A stretch of 45,834 nucleotides of DNA from Candidatus Rokuibacteriota bacterium (GTDB taxonomy: Bacteria; Methylomirabilota; Methylomirabilia; Rokubacteriales; CSP1-6). The stretch covers positions 1 through 45,834 of the forward strand of contig JACQWC010000127.1 of the NCBI GenBank assembly GCA_016209635.1, written 5' to 3'. Below are positions 32,436 to 39,927 of this stretch, one piece after another. Each line of letters opens with the position of its first letter. Positions within the stretch are counted from its first letter, which is position 1. Below the pieces are notes generated by a model that did no database searches, was not told the DNA's origin, and saw only the letters and a program-made list of their open reading frames with translations. The translations under genes and the position numbers were made by a program.

Positions 32436-32893
32436 TCAGGCGGGCCCCCGGACCGAGAGCACCGGGCACGGCGCGAGCCGGATCACGGGATCGGCCACGC
32501 TCCCGAGCAGGGCCCGATCGACGCCGCCCCGGCCGTGGGTGCCGATGACGATCAGGTCAGCGCGCTCGTCCGCGGCGATCGCGACGATCTCCCGGTACGG
32601 AACGCCCGCGCGGAGCTGGGTGCGCACCGGGAGCCCCTCGGCGCGCGCCTCGGCGGCCCGTGCTCGAGCTTCTTCTCCACCCACGCCCGCGCCGACTCGT
32701 ACACGCCGCGCACGCGCTCACCCGCGAAGGGCCCCTCGGAGAAGAGCGGGGCCTCGACGGCGACGTGGATCAGCACCAGCTCCGCGCCGAGCGCCTTGGC
32801 CACGCGCCGGGCCAGCGCCCACGCGTCCTCCGCCTGCGAGGAGAAATCCGTCGGCACCACGATCCGGTGGAAGAGCGCCCCGTCGGCCTTCAT
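32436..32893 (-). pseudogene. Universal stress protein with a single-base frameshift
   Basis: The N-terminal half (ATG 32891-32893; MKADGALFHRIVVPTDFSSQ ... LGAELVLIHVAVEAP ... WVEKKLEH) and the C-terminal half ([17 protein letters not shown] ... [24 protein letters not shown]-binding motif) are in different frames. Restoring one base in a GGG run near 32657-32659 joins them as H-G-A-A-E-A and gives a normal UspA of about 152 residues. Either the gene is recently broken or the run was miscounted in sequencing. It overlaps DUF6335 by 4 bp and is followed by the synthetase gene, an operon in which Usp would be a stress partner. Confidence 0.8.
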
Positions 32894-33282
32894 TCCTCGT
32901 CCACGTCGGCGGCGCGCCGCTCGAGATGCCAGTAGTGGCGGTCGCGCGCCGCGAGGATCTCCTCGTGCGTGCGCACGGGGGCGTCGGCCTCCTGCTCGAG
33001 GCCGAGCGCGCGGCCGATCTCGTCGACCACGTCCTGGTCGGGCGTCGCCACGCTGCCTCCCACCGCCTCCTCCCCGGTGCTCAGCGCCCTCTGCCAGTCG
33101 GCATCGAGATCGCCTCCGGTGAGGCGCGGGCTCGTCTCGGGATGACTCACTCGCTCCTCGTAGAGGTCCACCATCCTGCCGCGCTCGTCGGGCTGGGAGC
33201 CGGATGCCCGCTTCGACCAGGGCCCGGGCCGGCGTGCCCTCCCCTGCCGTCCCCGCTTGCTCGATGCGTGTCGCGTGGTCAT
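32890..33282 (-). CDS. DUF6335-like protein
   Basis: A 130-residue soluble protein. After a basic N-terminus (TTRHASSKRGRQGRARR), the conserved block is GGDLDADWQRA, GEEAVGGSVATPDQDVVDEIG and TRDRHYWHLE-type residues (AARDRHYWHLERR), which I associate with DUF6335. Function is unknown. GGAGGA lies 4 bp upstream of the ATG at 33280-33282. The stop overlaps the universal stress protein start (ATGA). Confidence 0.7.
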   Translation of the reverse strand: MTTRHASSKRGRQGRARRPGPWSKRASGSQPDERGRMVDLYEERVSHPETSPRLTGGDLDADWQRALSTGEEAVGGSVATPDQDVVDEIGRALGLEQEADAPVRTHEEILAARDRHYWHLERRAADVDEE

Positions 33283-33404
33283 CGCGTCCTCCTCGATTTC
33301 GTGACTCGCGGTCCGAGTGGTCGAACAGAGCAACGGAAATGCCAGGAGGAAGGGCCGACAATTCAGGACGTTATGCCCAGGCTCGCCAGCCCCGATGGGG
33401 TACG

Positions 33405-33445
33405 GATCGCGCGTCTGGGGCGGGAGCGCCCCAGGCTGCGCGATC
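33405..33445. terminator. Long hairpin between the YedE-like genes and DUF6335
   Basis: Arms GATCGCGCGTCTGGGGCG and CGCCCCAGGCTGCGCGATC pair over 18 bp with one T bulge and one G-T wobble, around a GGAG loop. It starts 39 bp after the YedE-like stop on the minus strand. No U-run follows. It could end or protect the transporter transcript. The rest of 33283-33483 shows no gene. Confidence 0.5.
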
Positions 33446-33483
33446 GCTCATGGGGAAGCTCAGGCTGCGAGGGCTCGTCCGCG

Positions 33484-34068
33484 CTACGAGGAGGCGTCTC
33501 CTCCCCGGTGGAGCTCGAACTTTCCGACGAGCCAGAACGTCCCGAGCGCGATCACAACGACCGCCGCGGCGAGCACCCAGAACGGGAGCCCGAGGAGGTC
33601 GGCGAACGTCGCGCCTGCCATCTCGCCGCTCCACACGAAGCCCGCGAGCGCCAGGTACGCCTCGGCGAAGACCCAGATGCCGAACACGAGGCCGGCCATG
33701 AACACCAGCGCGTCCACCCGTCCCGAGGCCGCACCCACGGCCGAGGAGCCGGGTCAGTAGCCGCCGAGCGCGAATCCCGCGCCGAGGATCGCGCCGCCGA
33801 CGAGCTGGGGCCAGAGATAGGTCGGCTGGATCGCGAGCGAGGCGAGGTCGACGACGCCGACCGCCGTCAGGACGCCGAGCCCCGCCGCCGTCACGGCGAT
33901 CGCCGTGAACATCACCTGGAGCATCGTGAAGTCGGTGAGGTAGAAGAGTCCGGTCAGCTTCCTCGGATCGCCGAGACCACCCCGCTCGAGGAGAAAGCCG
34001 AATGCCACGCCGAGGAGGCCGCCCGCCACGAGCGCCGCCGTCCCTTCGAGGTTGATCGGCCAGCTCAT
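33484..34068 (-). CDS. Candidate selenoprotein: YeeE/YedE-type membrane transporter half (Sec replaces Cys in GGYCPG)
   Basis: Read through one TGA (33754-33756) this is a 194-residue membrane protein with selenocysteine at residue 105. Helices run throughout (GTAALVAGGLLGVAFGFLLE; FWVLAAAVVVIALGTFWLVG). The recoded site reads GFALGGY-U-PGSSAVGAASGRVDALVFMAG. In relatives (YeeE/YedE, DUF6691) this is GGYCPGTS..aaasGrlDalvF, with a conserved Cys at the UGA. The family moves thiosulfate or other sulfur compounds through a relay of cysteines (TsuA is the studied member). Without read-through the gene splits into 104- and 84-residue parts. It starts in an ATGA overlap with the first half-transporter. 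A nonsense mutation is the alternative. Confidence 0.82.
33727..33742 (-). promoter_or_regulatory. SECIS-like hairpin downstream of the UGA in the YedE-like gene
   Basis: On the minus strand GGCCG-TGGGTG-CGGCC is a 5-bp stem with a 6-nt loop; a 2x2 internal loop (TC/TC) then CC/GG extend it. The loop starts 16 nt after the UGA and has G at its second position, fitting the bacterial SECIS rule. Confidence 0.55.
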
Positions 34069-34568
34069 CGCCACGCCCTCCGTACGATCGACGCGACCAG
34101 GAAGCCGCTCGCCATGAACCCGGCGAAGAACGCCCACGCCCCCGGCGCCAGGACCGCGCCACCGGAGAGCGCGACCCCGCTCGTGCAGCCCTGGGCGACG
34201 CGGCTCGCGAACCCGACGCCCGCGCCGCCGACGAAGGCGAACAGCAGCCGGCGCCCACGGCCGATCTCGGCCCCCTTCGTGAGTCGCCAGGCGAACCGGC
34301 CGGCCGACCAGGCGCCGAGCAGCGCGCCCAGAGCGACGCCGATCACCTCCACGACGATCCACTGGGACCAGAGGCGCCCCGACTCCAGATAGCCCGCGAT
34401 GTAGGAGTTCGCCTGGGCGCGATCCGGGGCCAGGACGCCCTCGAGACGGGCCGTGAGATGGGCGAACGCCCCGGAGGCGCCGAGGCCGAATCCCATCAGG
34501 AGGTACGTCGCGAGCAGCGTGAGGCCGAGCCCGACGCCGACGACGTAGGGGGACCAGTAGGGACGCAT
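34065..34568 (-). CDS. YeeE/YedE-family transporter, first half
   Basis: A 167-residue inner-membrane protein with about four to five helices (VVGVGLGLTLLATYLLMGFG; WIVVEVIGVALGALLGAW). The conserved Cys motif of the family is intact as VAQGCTSGVALSGGAVL. Many bacteria split the ten-helix YeeE/YedE transporter into two genes; this is the N-terminal half and the next gene, overlapping by 4 bp, is the C-terminal half. Sulfur-compound import is the family role. Confidence 0.87.
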   Translation of the reverse strand: MRPYWSPYVVGVGLGLTLLATYLLMGFGLGASGAFAHLTARLEGVLAPDRAQANSYIAGYLESGRLWSQWIVVEVIGVALGALLGAWSAGRFAWRLTKGAEIGRGRRLLFAFVGGAGVGFASRVAQGCTSGVALSGGAVLAPGAWAFFAGFMASGFLVASIVRRAWR

Positions 34569-34880
34569 GGGCACCTCCACCTTCCGAGTCACGACCGACG
34601 GCGATCCGCTCCCGTACCGCGCGGGCACGCTTTCAAAGATACAGGCGAGCCGGGGTCTTCTGCGAGTCCCCCGGCGCTCCAGCCCGACGCTCACCGGAGC
34701 GAGGCGAGATACGCCGCGAGGGCGGCCGTCATGCCCCCACCTCCTCTGCTGCACCCCGAACCGTCGCGCCTCGATCCTCCAGAGCAAGGGCGGTGCCAGG
34801 GGGAAGTCGCGCCAGATCGTGATCTTGGCGGCGGCCGGCGCGCCGGGTGGGGTGGCGCCGCCTCCTCACCGTGAGGCAAG
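34569..34880. other. 312-bp gap with a possible cytochrome c tail remnant
   Basis: No complete gene is supported. On the minus strand 34691-34738 encodes GGGGMTAALAAYLASLR and a stop, which resembles the C-terminal helix of small c-type cytochromes (compare ALAAYLVSLK at 44461-44490), but no CxxCH precedes it. It may be the relic of a deleted cytochrome gene. The plus-strand GNAT gene and the minus-strand YedE-like pair diverge from here, but no clear promoter was found. Confidence 0.35.
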
Positions 34881-35456
34881 ATGAAGACGATGCACGAGAC
34901 CGCGAGCGCGGCGGCGGCCTACCCACACGAGCTCCAGCGGGCGGCGACCCTGAGGGACGGCTCGCGCGTATGGATCCGGCCCATCCGCCCCGACGACGCC
35001 GAGCGGCTGATCGAGCTCTACGGCCGGCTGAGCCGGCACACGGCGTACCAGCGCTTCTTCACCGTGATGAAGCGCCTGCCTCCCGACTGGGCGCGTCTGC
35101 TCGCGAACGTGGATTACCGGCGGCGGCTCGCGCTCGTGGCCGAGCACGACACGCCCCGCGGGGTCGAGCTGATCGGGGTCGGGCGATACGAGCCCTCGGA
35201 GCGGGGGGACACCGCCGAGATGGCCTTCGTCATCCAGGACGCGTGGCAGGGCAAGGGGCTCGGCACGATCCTGCTCCACGATCTCTTGCGAGCGGCCGAG
35301 GCGCGGGGCATCCGGCGCTTCTGCGCCTACGTGCTCGCCGACAACGGACGGATGCTCGACCTCCTGGCGCGCTTCACCGAGATCGAGGAGCGAAAGATCG
35401 AGTCGGGTGTCGTGGAGCTGACCTTCACGTCCCGCCCCTCCACGGCGAGCGCCTAG
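34881..35456 (+). CDS. GNAT-family N-acetyltransferase
   Basis: A 191-residue acetyl-CoA-dependent acetyltransferase. The N-terminal RDGSRVWIRPIRPDDAERL and LYGRLSRHTAYQRFF resemble the GNAT domain found attached to acyl-CoA synthetases (Pat-type protein acetyltransferases). The acetyl-CoA loop is DAWQGKGLGTILL. It may acetylate proteins such as the ADP-forming synthetase nearby, by family analogy only. It is on the plus strand, with GAGG a few bases ahead of the ATG; a second ATG at 34890 is possible. The gap 35457-35571 to the convergent gene shows nothing. Confidence 0.87.
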   Translation: MKTMHETASAAAAYPHELQRAATLRDGSRVWIRPIRPDDAERLIELYGRLSRHTAYQRFFTVMKRLPPDWARLLANVDYRRRLALVAEHDTPRGVELIGVGRYEPSERGDTAEMAFVIQDAWQGKGLGTILLHDLLRAAEARGIRRFCAYVLADNGRMLDLLARFTEIEERKIESGVVELTFTSRPSTASA

Positions 35457-35571
35457 CTTGACTGCCGTTCAGTCGATTCGCGTTCCCGGGTGAGCACCAG
35501 TCTCGAGATCGTCGCGTGCGGCCCAAGCAGACACATCCGACCTGCCAGCGAGGCTGCGGTTCGCCCGCGTC

Positions 35572-36093
35572 TCAGGGGCCGACGGCGCTCCGCGCGGCGC
35601 CAACCCGCAACAGGCGAGGCCCGAGCGCCTGGAGCAGCCAGTTGAGAAGGAAAAAGCCGACGTGGTTCCAGAATGGAAGCCCGAGCTCCGTGTTCAGCGG
35701 AAAGAGCTCCGACGGCCAACCCTGGCCGCTGAAGACGCTGATCGTCACGCTGATGGCGGGCGGCGCCACCATGGCCGTGACCCATCCGAGAGCCACGGCG
35801 ACCGCGAAACTGATCGCGACCTGAGCCGGGAATCGAGTCGTGGCCAGGACCAGGACGATCACGCCGAAGAGCAAGGCGTACGAGAGGCTGACGCCGAGGT
35901 GAACCGCCCAACCGATCGCCGGTGCGAAGCCGGCGGGATAGCCGCCGGCGTCCGCGATCTGCTGGCCCATGAAGTCGGGGATGGTCGGGCCGCCGGTCGA
36001 TACCTGCACCGCCCAGAACAGCACGGCACCAGCCATCCCGGACCCGAGCCAGAGAGCCGCTTTGGTTGCGAGGGAAATCCTGGAAGCCGGCAT
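35572..36093 (-). CDS. Hypothetical integral membrane protein
   Basis: A 173-residue protein with four predicted helices (AALWLGSGMAGAVLFWAVQV; AVHLGVSLSYALLFGVIVLVL; VAISFAVAVALGWVTAMVA; GFFLLNWLLQALG). No family recognised. Two starts compete: ATG 36102 forms an ATGA overlap with the ctaG remnant but abuts GGAGG, while ATG 36093 has GGAGG 9 bp upstream and is preferred. It is the last gene of the copper/cytochrome run. Confidence 0.65.
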   Translation of the reverse strand: MPASRISLATKAALWLGSGMAGAVLFWAVQVSTGGPTIPDFMGQQIADAGGYPAGFAPAIGWAVHLGVSLSYALLFGVIVLVLATTRFPAQVAISFAVAVALGWVTAMVAPPAISVTISVFSGQGWPSELFPLNTELGLPFWNHVGFFLLNWLLQALGPRLLRVGAARSAVGP

Positions 36094-36098
36094 CGTCG

Positions 36099-36396
36099 TC
36101 ATCCTCCCCCTACCGTTGTCGGCTGCGCGTCCGCGCCCGCCCAGTGCCGGTCGAGCGACTCCCGAAGCTCCGTCATCCGCTGCTCGTGAAGCGCCATGCT
36201 GCATCACGAGCGTCAGGAAGGCGACGCCGTGCACGAGCGCGTCGGTGACGCCCATCAGCCCCCATGCGAGCGCCTGGTCATCGAGCGCGCTGAGCCCCCA
36301 AAGGCGCGTCGTAGCCGCGTCGTGCAGGTAGATCGCCTGCTTGACGAACAGCGTGACGACCATCGCCGGGAGCATGGTCAGCCCGACGGCAGCCAC
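36099..36396 (-). pseudogene. CtaG-like cytochrome oxidase assembly fragment, truncated and frameshifted
   Basis: Only the C-terminal third of a CtaG-type protein remains: AIYLHDAATTRLWGLSALDDQALAWGLMGVTDAL as two adjoining segments, then HGVAFLTLVMQ. Just after this (near 36200) the frame must shift by one base to continue as MALHEQRMTELRESLDRHW and stop at 36099-36101. CtaG is normally about 280 residues with seven helices and delivers copper to cytochrome oxidase. The 5' end runs straight out of the CopCD gene, so the start was lost. Whether it is translated is unknown. Confidence 0.6.
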
Positions 36397-36427
36397 AAGA
36401 TAGAGGAGCCGGAAGCGTTGGTCGACC

Positions 36428-38554
36428 TCAAATCGGTGGACGGAGGTCGAGCGGCTCGTCGAACCCGACGTACCGGTGATCCATGAGGTGGCCCTCGGCC
36501 AGCATTTCCTGGCGCCGGACCAGCCCGTCCTCGCGGCCGACCCAGAGGCGGAACCACGCGGGGAGCTGCGGCCTCACGAATCCCACGACGTTCGACACGA
36601 CGCCGTCGACCTTGTCGACGCCGAGGATCCGCACCGCGCGCGCGTCGCGCCAGAACTCGCGGTAGTAGCTCTTCGGCCACGTGAAGGGCGGGCCGGGCCA
36701 CGGCTGGCTCGTCCACGGCTCAGCCGCCCCGGCCCGGCTGTACGATCGCTCGCCGACCACGATCCGAAGGCGGGCGTCGCGCTTCATCTCGAACGCGTCC
36801 GGCGCTCGGAAGCGATAGTCGAAGAGGACTGGCGGCTGCCCGGCTTCGCCGCGCAGGTCCTCGCGCAGCCGCGCCGCGCGCAGGCGCTCCATCGACGCGA
36901 TCGCCCGCGCCAGCTCGGACGCACCGTCCACAGCCGGCAGCGTGAGGGCGGTCTCGACCCTGATGGGCCCGCGGTTGGACGTCATCGACGCGCCGATCCG
37001 CCAGACACCCGGCACATCGATATACCCTCGTCCCACGAAGCACCCGAAGGCCCGGTCACACGGCACGAGCGAAGCCTTGAACGCGCCGCCGCCGTCCGAG
37101 CGTCCATGCACCTGGACGGCGCGCGGCGCGTCTCCTGCCTCGAGGCCGAGCAGCTGCAGGCGAAGCTCCACAGGACCCGGTCGGGGCGGAAGCACGGTGA
37201 GCCCCGCCAGGAACGCCCCTGACGGCCCGGCGACCGAGACGGCCTCTCGCGCCTCGAGACGAGCAAGCACGGGATCGATCCTCGCCAGCGGCTCGGCCGA
37301 CTCCAGCTCGCGCGGAGGGTTCGGGAACGCGACGAGCACCGTGGCGAGGCCGAGAGCGAGCACGCCGGCTACGAGTTCGATTCCGAGCGGCCGCGCCACC
37401 CGGGTGCCTCGCGCATCGGGCCGGCGCCGGAGCCGGTGATGCGCGAGCCCGAACGTCGCCATGGCCACGAAGACCGTCGCCTTGGCCAGCACGATCTGCC
37501 CGTACGCGGTCGACCAGAGGTCGGACACACGTCCGAGCTCGAGCGTCGCACTCGACACTCCGCTGAGCCCGACCAGTGCCGCGCCGACGATCGCGAACGG
37601 AGAGAAGGCGGCGAGCGCCGCGAGCAGCCGGTCGGACGACAGCGCCGCCGCGACGATCGCGAACAGCCACAGCGCCGCCGCGACGAGGTGGACCGCGAAC
37701 GAGAGCACGGCGAGGGACGGCACCGCCGCGGACGACGCGTGCCCCGATGCCGCCTCGGCCAGGGCCGCCGCAACGGCGAGCGCACGATTGACCGTGAATC
37801 GGCGAGGCCCGATGACGACGGCTGCGCCGGCGGCGAGAACGACCAGCGCACGCAGGCGGCCGGAGCGCGTCGCCAAGACGACGTCGATGATCCCGCCGAG
37901 GGAGCCACCGGCGAGGAACGCGGGCCAGACGATGGAGAGCGCGGTGCCCGTGGCGGCGAGCAGGGGGGCCGCTCGCCCGACCACCATGAGACGCGCTTCG
38001 GGCGTGCCGGCCCTCGCAGCCACGCCACCCAGGAGTCCGAACCCGATCCAGAGGATCAGTCCGCCGAGCGCCGACAGGCGTCCGATGAGTCCGGCCCATC
38101 CCTCTGACGCGACCGGGTCGTTCTCGATGCGCTGGTTTCCGAGAGACCCTGTCCCGATGCCGAACGTGTAGCTGCCGCGGAGCGTGTGACCATCGAGCGT
38201 CGACACGGTCGTCCACCGCACGGTGTACTGGCCGGGTGTGAGCAGACCGAGCTTCCGCTGCATCGCGTTGGGATCGCCCTCGACCGGCGCGGTGGGCCCG
38301 GTGGTCGCGTCCTGCCAGGCCTGATCGAGGACGTCGATGCGGCTGAGCCGGTGGCTGATCGGCTCGCTGAACCGCAGCACCACCGCGCCGGGCGCCTGCA
38401 CCAGTCCGAGTCCGGGTGGGGGTGTCGCTGCGACCGGACCCGCGTGGGCGCCGGCCTCGAGAGGTAACAGCGCGAGGACGGCCAGGACAGCGAGAGCCGA
38501 CAGCCGGCGTATCGTGTGCGGCGCCGGATGGGTCTCGTTCGCGTCAGCGCTCAT
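36428..38554 (-). CDS. CopC-CopD copper protein with an extra C-terminal domain
   Basis: A 708-residue fusion. A signal peptide (LSALAVLAVLALLPLEAGA) is followed by a CopC domain (about 36-135) with His at the mature N-terminus (AHAGPVAATPPPG) and TLDGHTLRGSYTF, both copper-site features. CopD follows (about 150-425) with eight or so helices and conserved His (SGHASSAAVP, FAVHLVAAALW, GLAHHRL). Residues about 430-708 are an added periplasmic part; its end (FDYRFRAPDAFEMKRDARL ... EGHLMDHRYVGFDEP) resembles a LolA/LppX-like shell domain. It imports or buffers copper, fitting the cytochrome and thiol genes around it. Confidence 0.87.
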   Translation of the reverse strand: MSADANETHPAPHTIRRLSALAVLAVLALLPLEAGAHAGPVAATPPPGLGLVQAPGAVVLRFSEPISHRLSRIDVLDQAWQDATTGPTAPVEGDPNAMQRKLGLLTPGQYTVRWTTVSTLDGHTLRGSYTFGIGTGSLGNQRIENDPVASEGWAGLIGRLSALGGLILWIGFGLLGGVAARAGTPEARLMVVGRAAPLLAATGTALSIVWPAFLAGGSLGGIIDVVLATRSGRLRALVVLAAGAAVVIGPRRFTVNRALAVAAALAEAASGHASSAAVPSLAVLSFAVHLVAAALWLFAIVAAALSSDRLLAALAAFSPFAIVGAALVGLSGVSSATLELGRVSDLWSTAYGQIVLAKATVFVAMATFGLAHHRLRRRPDARGTRVARPLGIELVAGVLALGLATVLVAFPNPPRELESAEPLARIDPVLARLEAREAVSVAGPSGAFLAGLTVLPPRPGPVELRLQLLGLEAGDAPRAVQVHGRSDGGGAFKASLVPCDRAFGCFVGRGYIDVPGVWRIGASMTSNRGPIRVETALTLPAVDGASELARAIASMERLRAARLREDLRGEAGQPPVLFDYRFRAPDAFEMKRDARLRIVVGERSYSRAGAAEPWTSQPWPGPPFTWPKSYYREFWRDARAVRILGVDKVDGVVSNVVGFVRPQLPAWFRLWVGREDGLVRRQEMLAEGHLMDHRYVGFDEPLDLRPPI

Positions 38555-38575
38555 GGCGCTCCTCGCGAGTTCAGC

Positions 38576-39307
38576 TCAGTAGGCCTTGTCCAGGAGGATG
38601 TCGACGCCACGCTGACCGATCTTGACCGGCGTCCACCGCCTGGTGGTGAGGATCCACGCCTCGTCGACCTTGCCGATGATCAACGCCGCCATCGCGAAGG
38701 CGTACGGGACCGTGAGGCCGACGAACCCGGTGTAGAGCAGCGGCGGATGCGTGAGCATGTTGGCGTCTTCGAGCAGCGGGTTCAGGCCGGGGCCGTCGGC
38801 GGGCGCGGGAACAATTGGCTCGAACGGGTTCGACGCGAAGGCCATGACGCCGAGGAAGAAGGCGGACACGATGGAGAAGACCATCAGCACCCAGGGCATC
38901 AGCTCTCGGTGGCGGTCGCGGTACGTCCAGGCGACGAGCCCGGAGAAGATGATCAGGATCCACTCCCACAGCAGCATCGAGCCCTCGAGCGCACCCCAGA
39001 GCCCCGTCTCGCGGTAGTAGATCGGCGTGGCGCGCGTCGTATTCAGCGCGACGTACTTGATGCTGAAGTCGGTCGTCACCAGCGCGTAGATCAGCGTGAG
39101 GCTCGCGGCGGTGACGAGCACGAACTGGCCGACGATCGACGCGCGCGCGCTGGCGAAGAAGCCGGACCGGCCTGTCCGGGCGCCGAGCAGCGGCGTGATC
39201 ACGGTCGCGAGCGGAGCAAAGAGGCCGACGCACCCGGCAGCCAGGTTCGCGGATAACGCGGCGATCGGCGCTGATGAGTGCGCGAGGGTGAGCATCCGGC
39301 CAACCAT
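38576..39307 (-). CDS. Truncated CcmF-like cytochrome c heme lyase fragment
   Basis: A 243-residue membrane protein. TRATPIYYRETGLWGALEGSMLLWEWIL and NPFEPIVPAPADGPGLNPLLEDANMLTHPPLLYTGFVG, split over several helices, are clear CcmF N-terminal sequence. A complete CcmF has about 650 residues; this one stops (RRWTPVKIG ... DKAY) just before the heme-handling WWD domain would begin. The last 20 residues do not look like CcmF. It is probably non-functional as a heme lyase, unless the rest is elsewhere. Start ATG 39305-39307, 14 bp after the Pal-like gene. Confidence 0.72.
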   Translation of the reverse strand: MVGRMLTLAHSSAPIAALSANLAAGCVGLFAPLATVITPLLGARTGRSGFFASARASIVGQFVLVTAASLTLIYALVTTDFSIKYVALNTTRATPIYYRETGLWGALEGSMLLWEWILIIFSGLVAWTYRDRHRELMPWVLMVFSIVSAFFLGVMAFASNPFEPIVPAPADGPGLNPLLEDANMLTHPPLLYTGFVGLTVPYAFAMAALIIGKVDEAWILTTRRWTPVKIGQRGVDILLDKAY

Positions 39308-39321
39308 GACGTTCCCGTCTC

Positions 39322-39923
39322 CTACCGCGGCTTCACGAGGAAGTGCGCGCGCCGGTTCCTGGCCCAGCACGCCTCCGTCCTCTCGGAGCATACGGGCCGC
39401 TCCTCGCCGTAGCTGATGATCGTGAAGCGTATCGCCGGCACGCCCTGCGCGACCAGGTAGTTCATCGCCGCCTTGGCCAGTCGTTCGCCGAGCGCCAGGT
39501 TGTACGCGTTCGTGCCCCGCTCGTCGGCGTCCCCTTCGATGAGGACGAGATAGTCGGGGTTCCCCTTCATCCAGCGCGCGTTGTCGTCGAGGACGCGAGC
39601 GTCGCCCGGCCGAATGTCGTAGTTGTCGAAATCGAAGTGGATGTCCTTGAGTTCGGGGACGGCCACGAACTCGCGCGGAGTCGGACGCGTCGCGGGAGCC
39701 TCGCCCGCTCGCGGCGTGGGGGCGCCAGGCACTGGAGAACCCGGAGCGGCCGGTGTCGCATCGGACGGCGCGCCGCGCGGGAGACCCGGTTGCGTCAGCG
39801 CCTGGCCCGTCGGGGCGGCGCTGTGCTGGTGGCGGTAGCCGGCCGCTTTGCGCAGCCGGCGGCGAGGATGGACACCACGGCAAGCGACAGCGCGACGATA
39901 TGGATCACTCGAGACGACGGCAT
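39322..39923 (-). CDS. Pal/OmpA-like outer-membrane lipoprotein, apparent frameshift in the linker
   Basis: The OmpA C-terminal domain is intact (KDIHFDFDNYDIRPGDARVL ... GDADERGTNAYNLALGERLA), binding peptidoglycan as in Pal. It ends at 39322. A good start exists at ATG 39921-39923 with AGGAGG 8 bp upstream and a lipoprotein signal (ALSLAVVSILAAGCAKRP), but that frame stops after about 41 residues. One base missing in the Ala/Pro linker (about 39800-39850) would join signal and domain. Otherwise only the GTG-started 136-residue domain (39322-39732) would be made, without export. Sequencing error is the simpler reading. Confidence 0.75.
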
Positions 39924-39927
39924 GACG

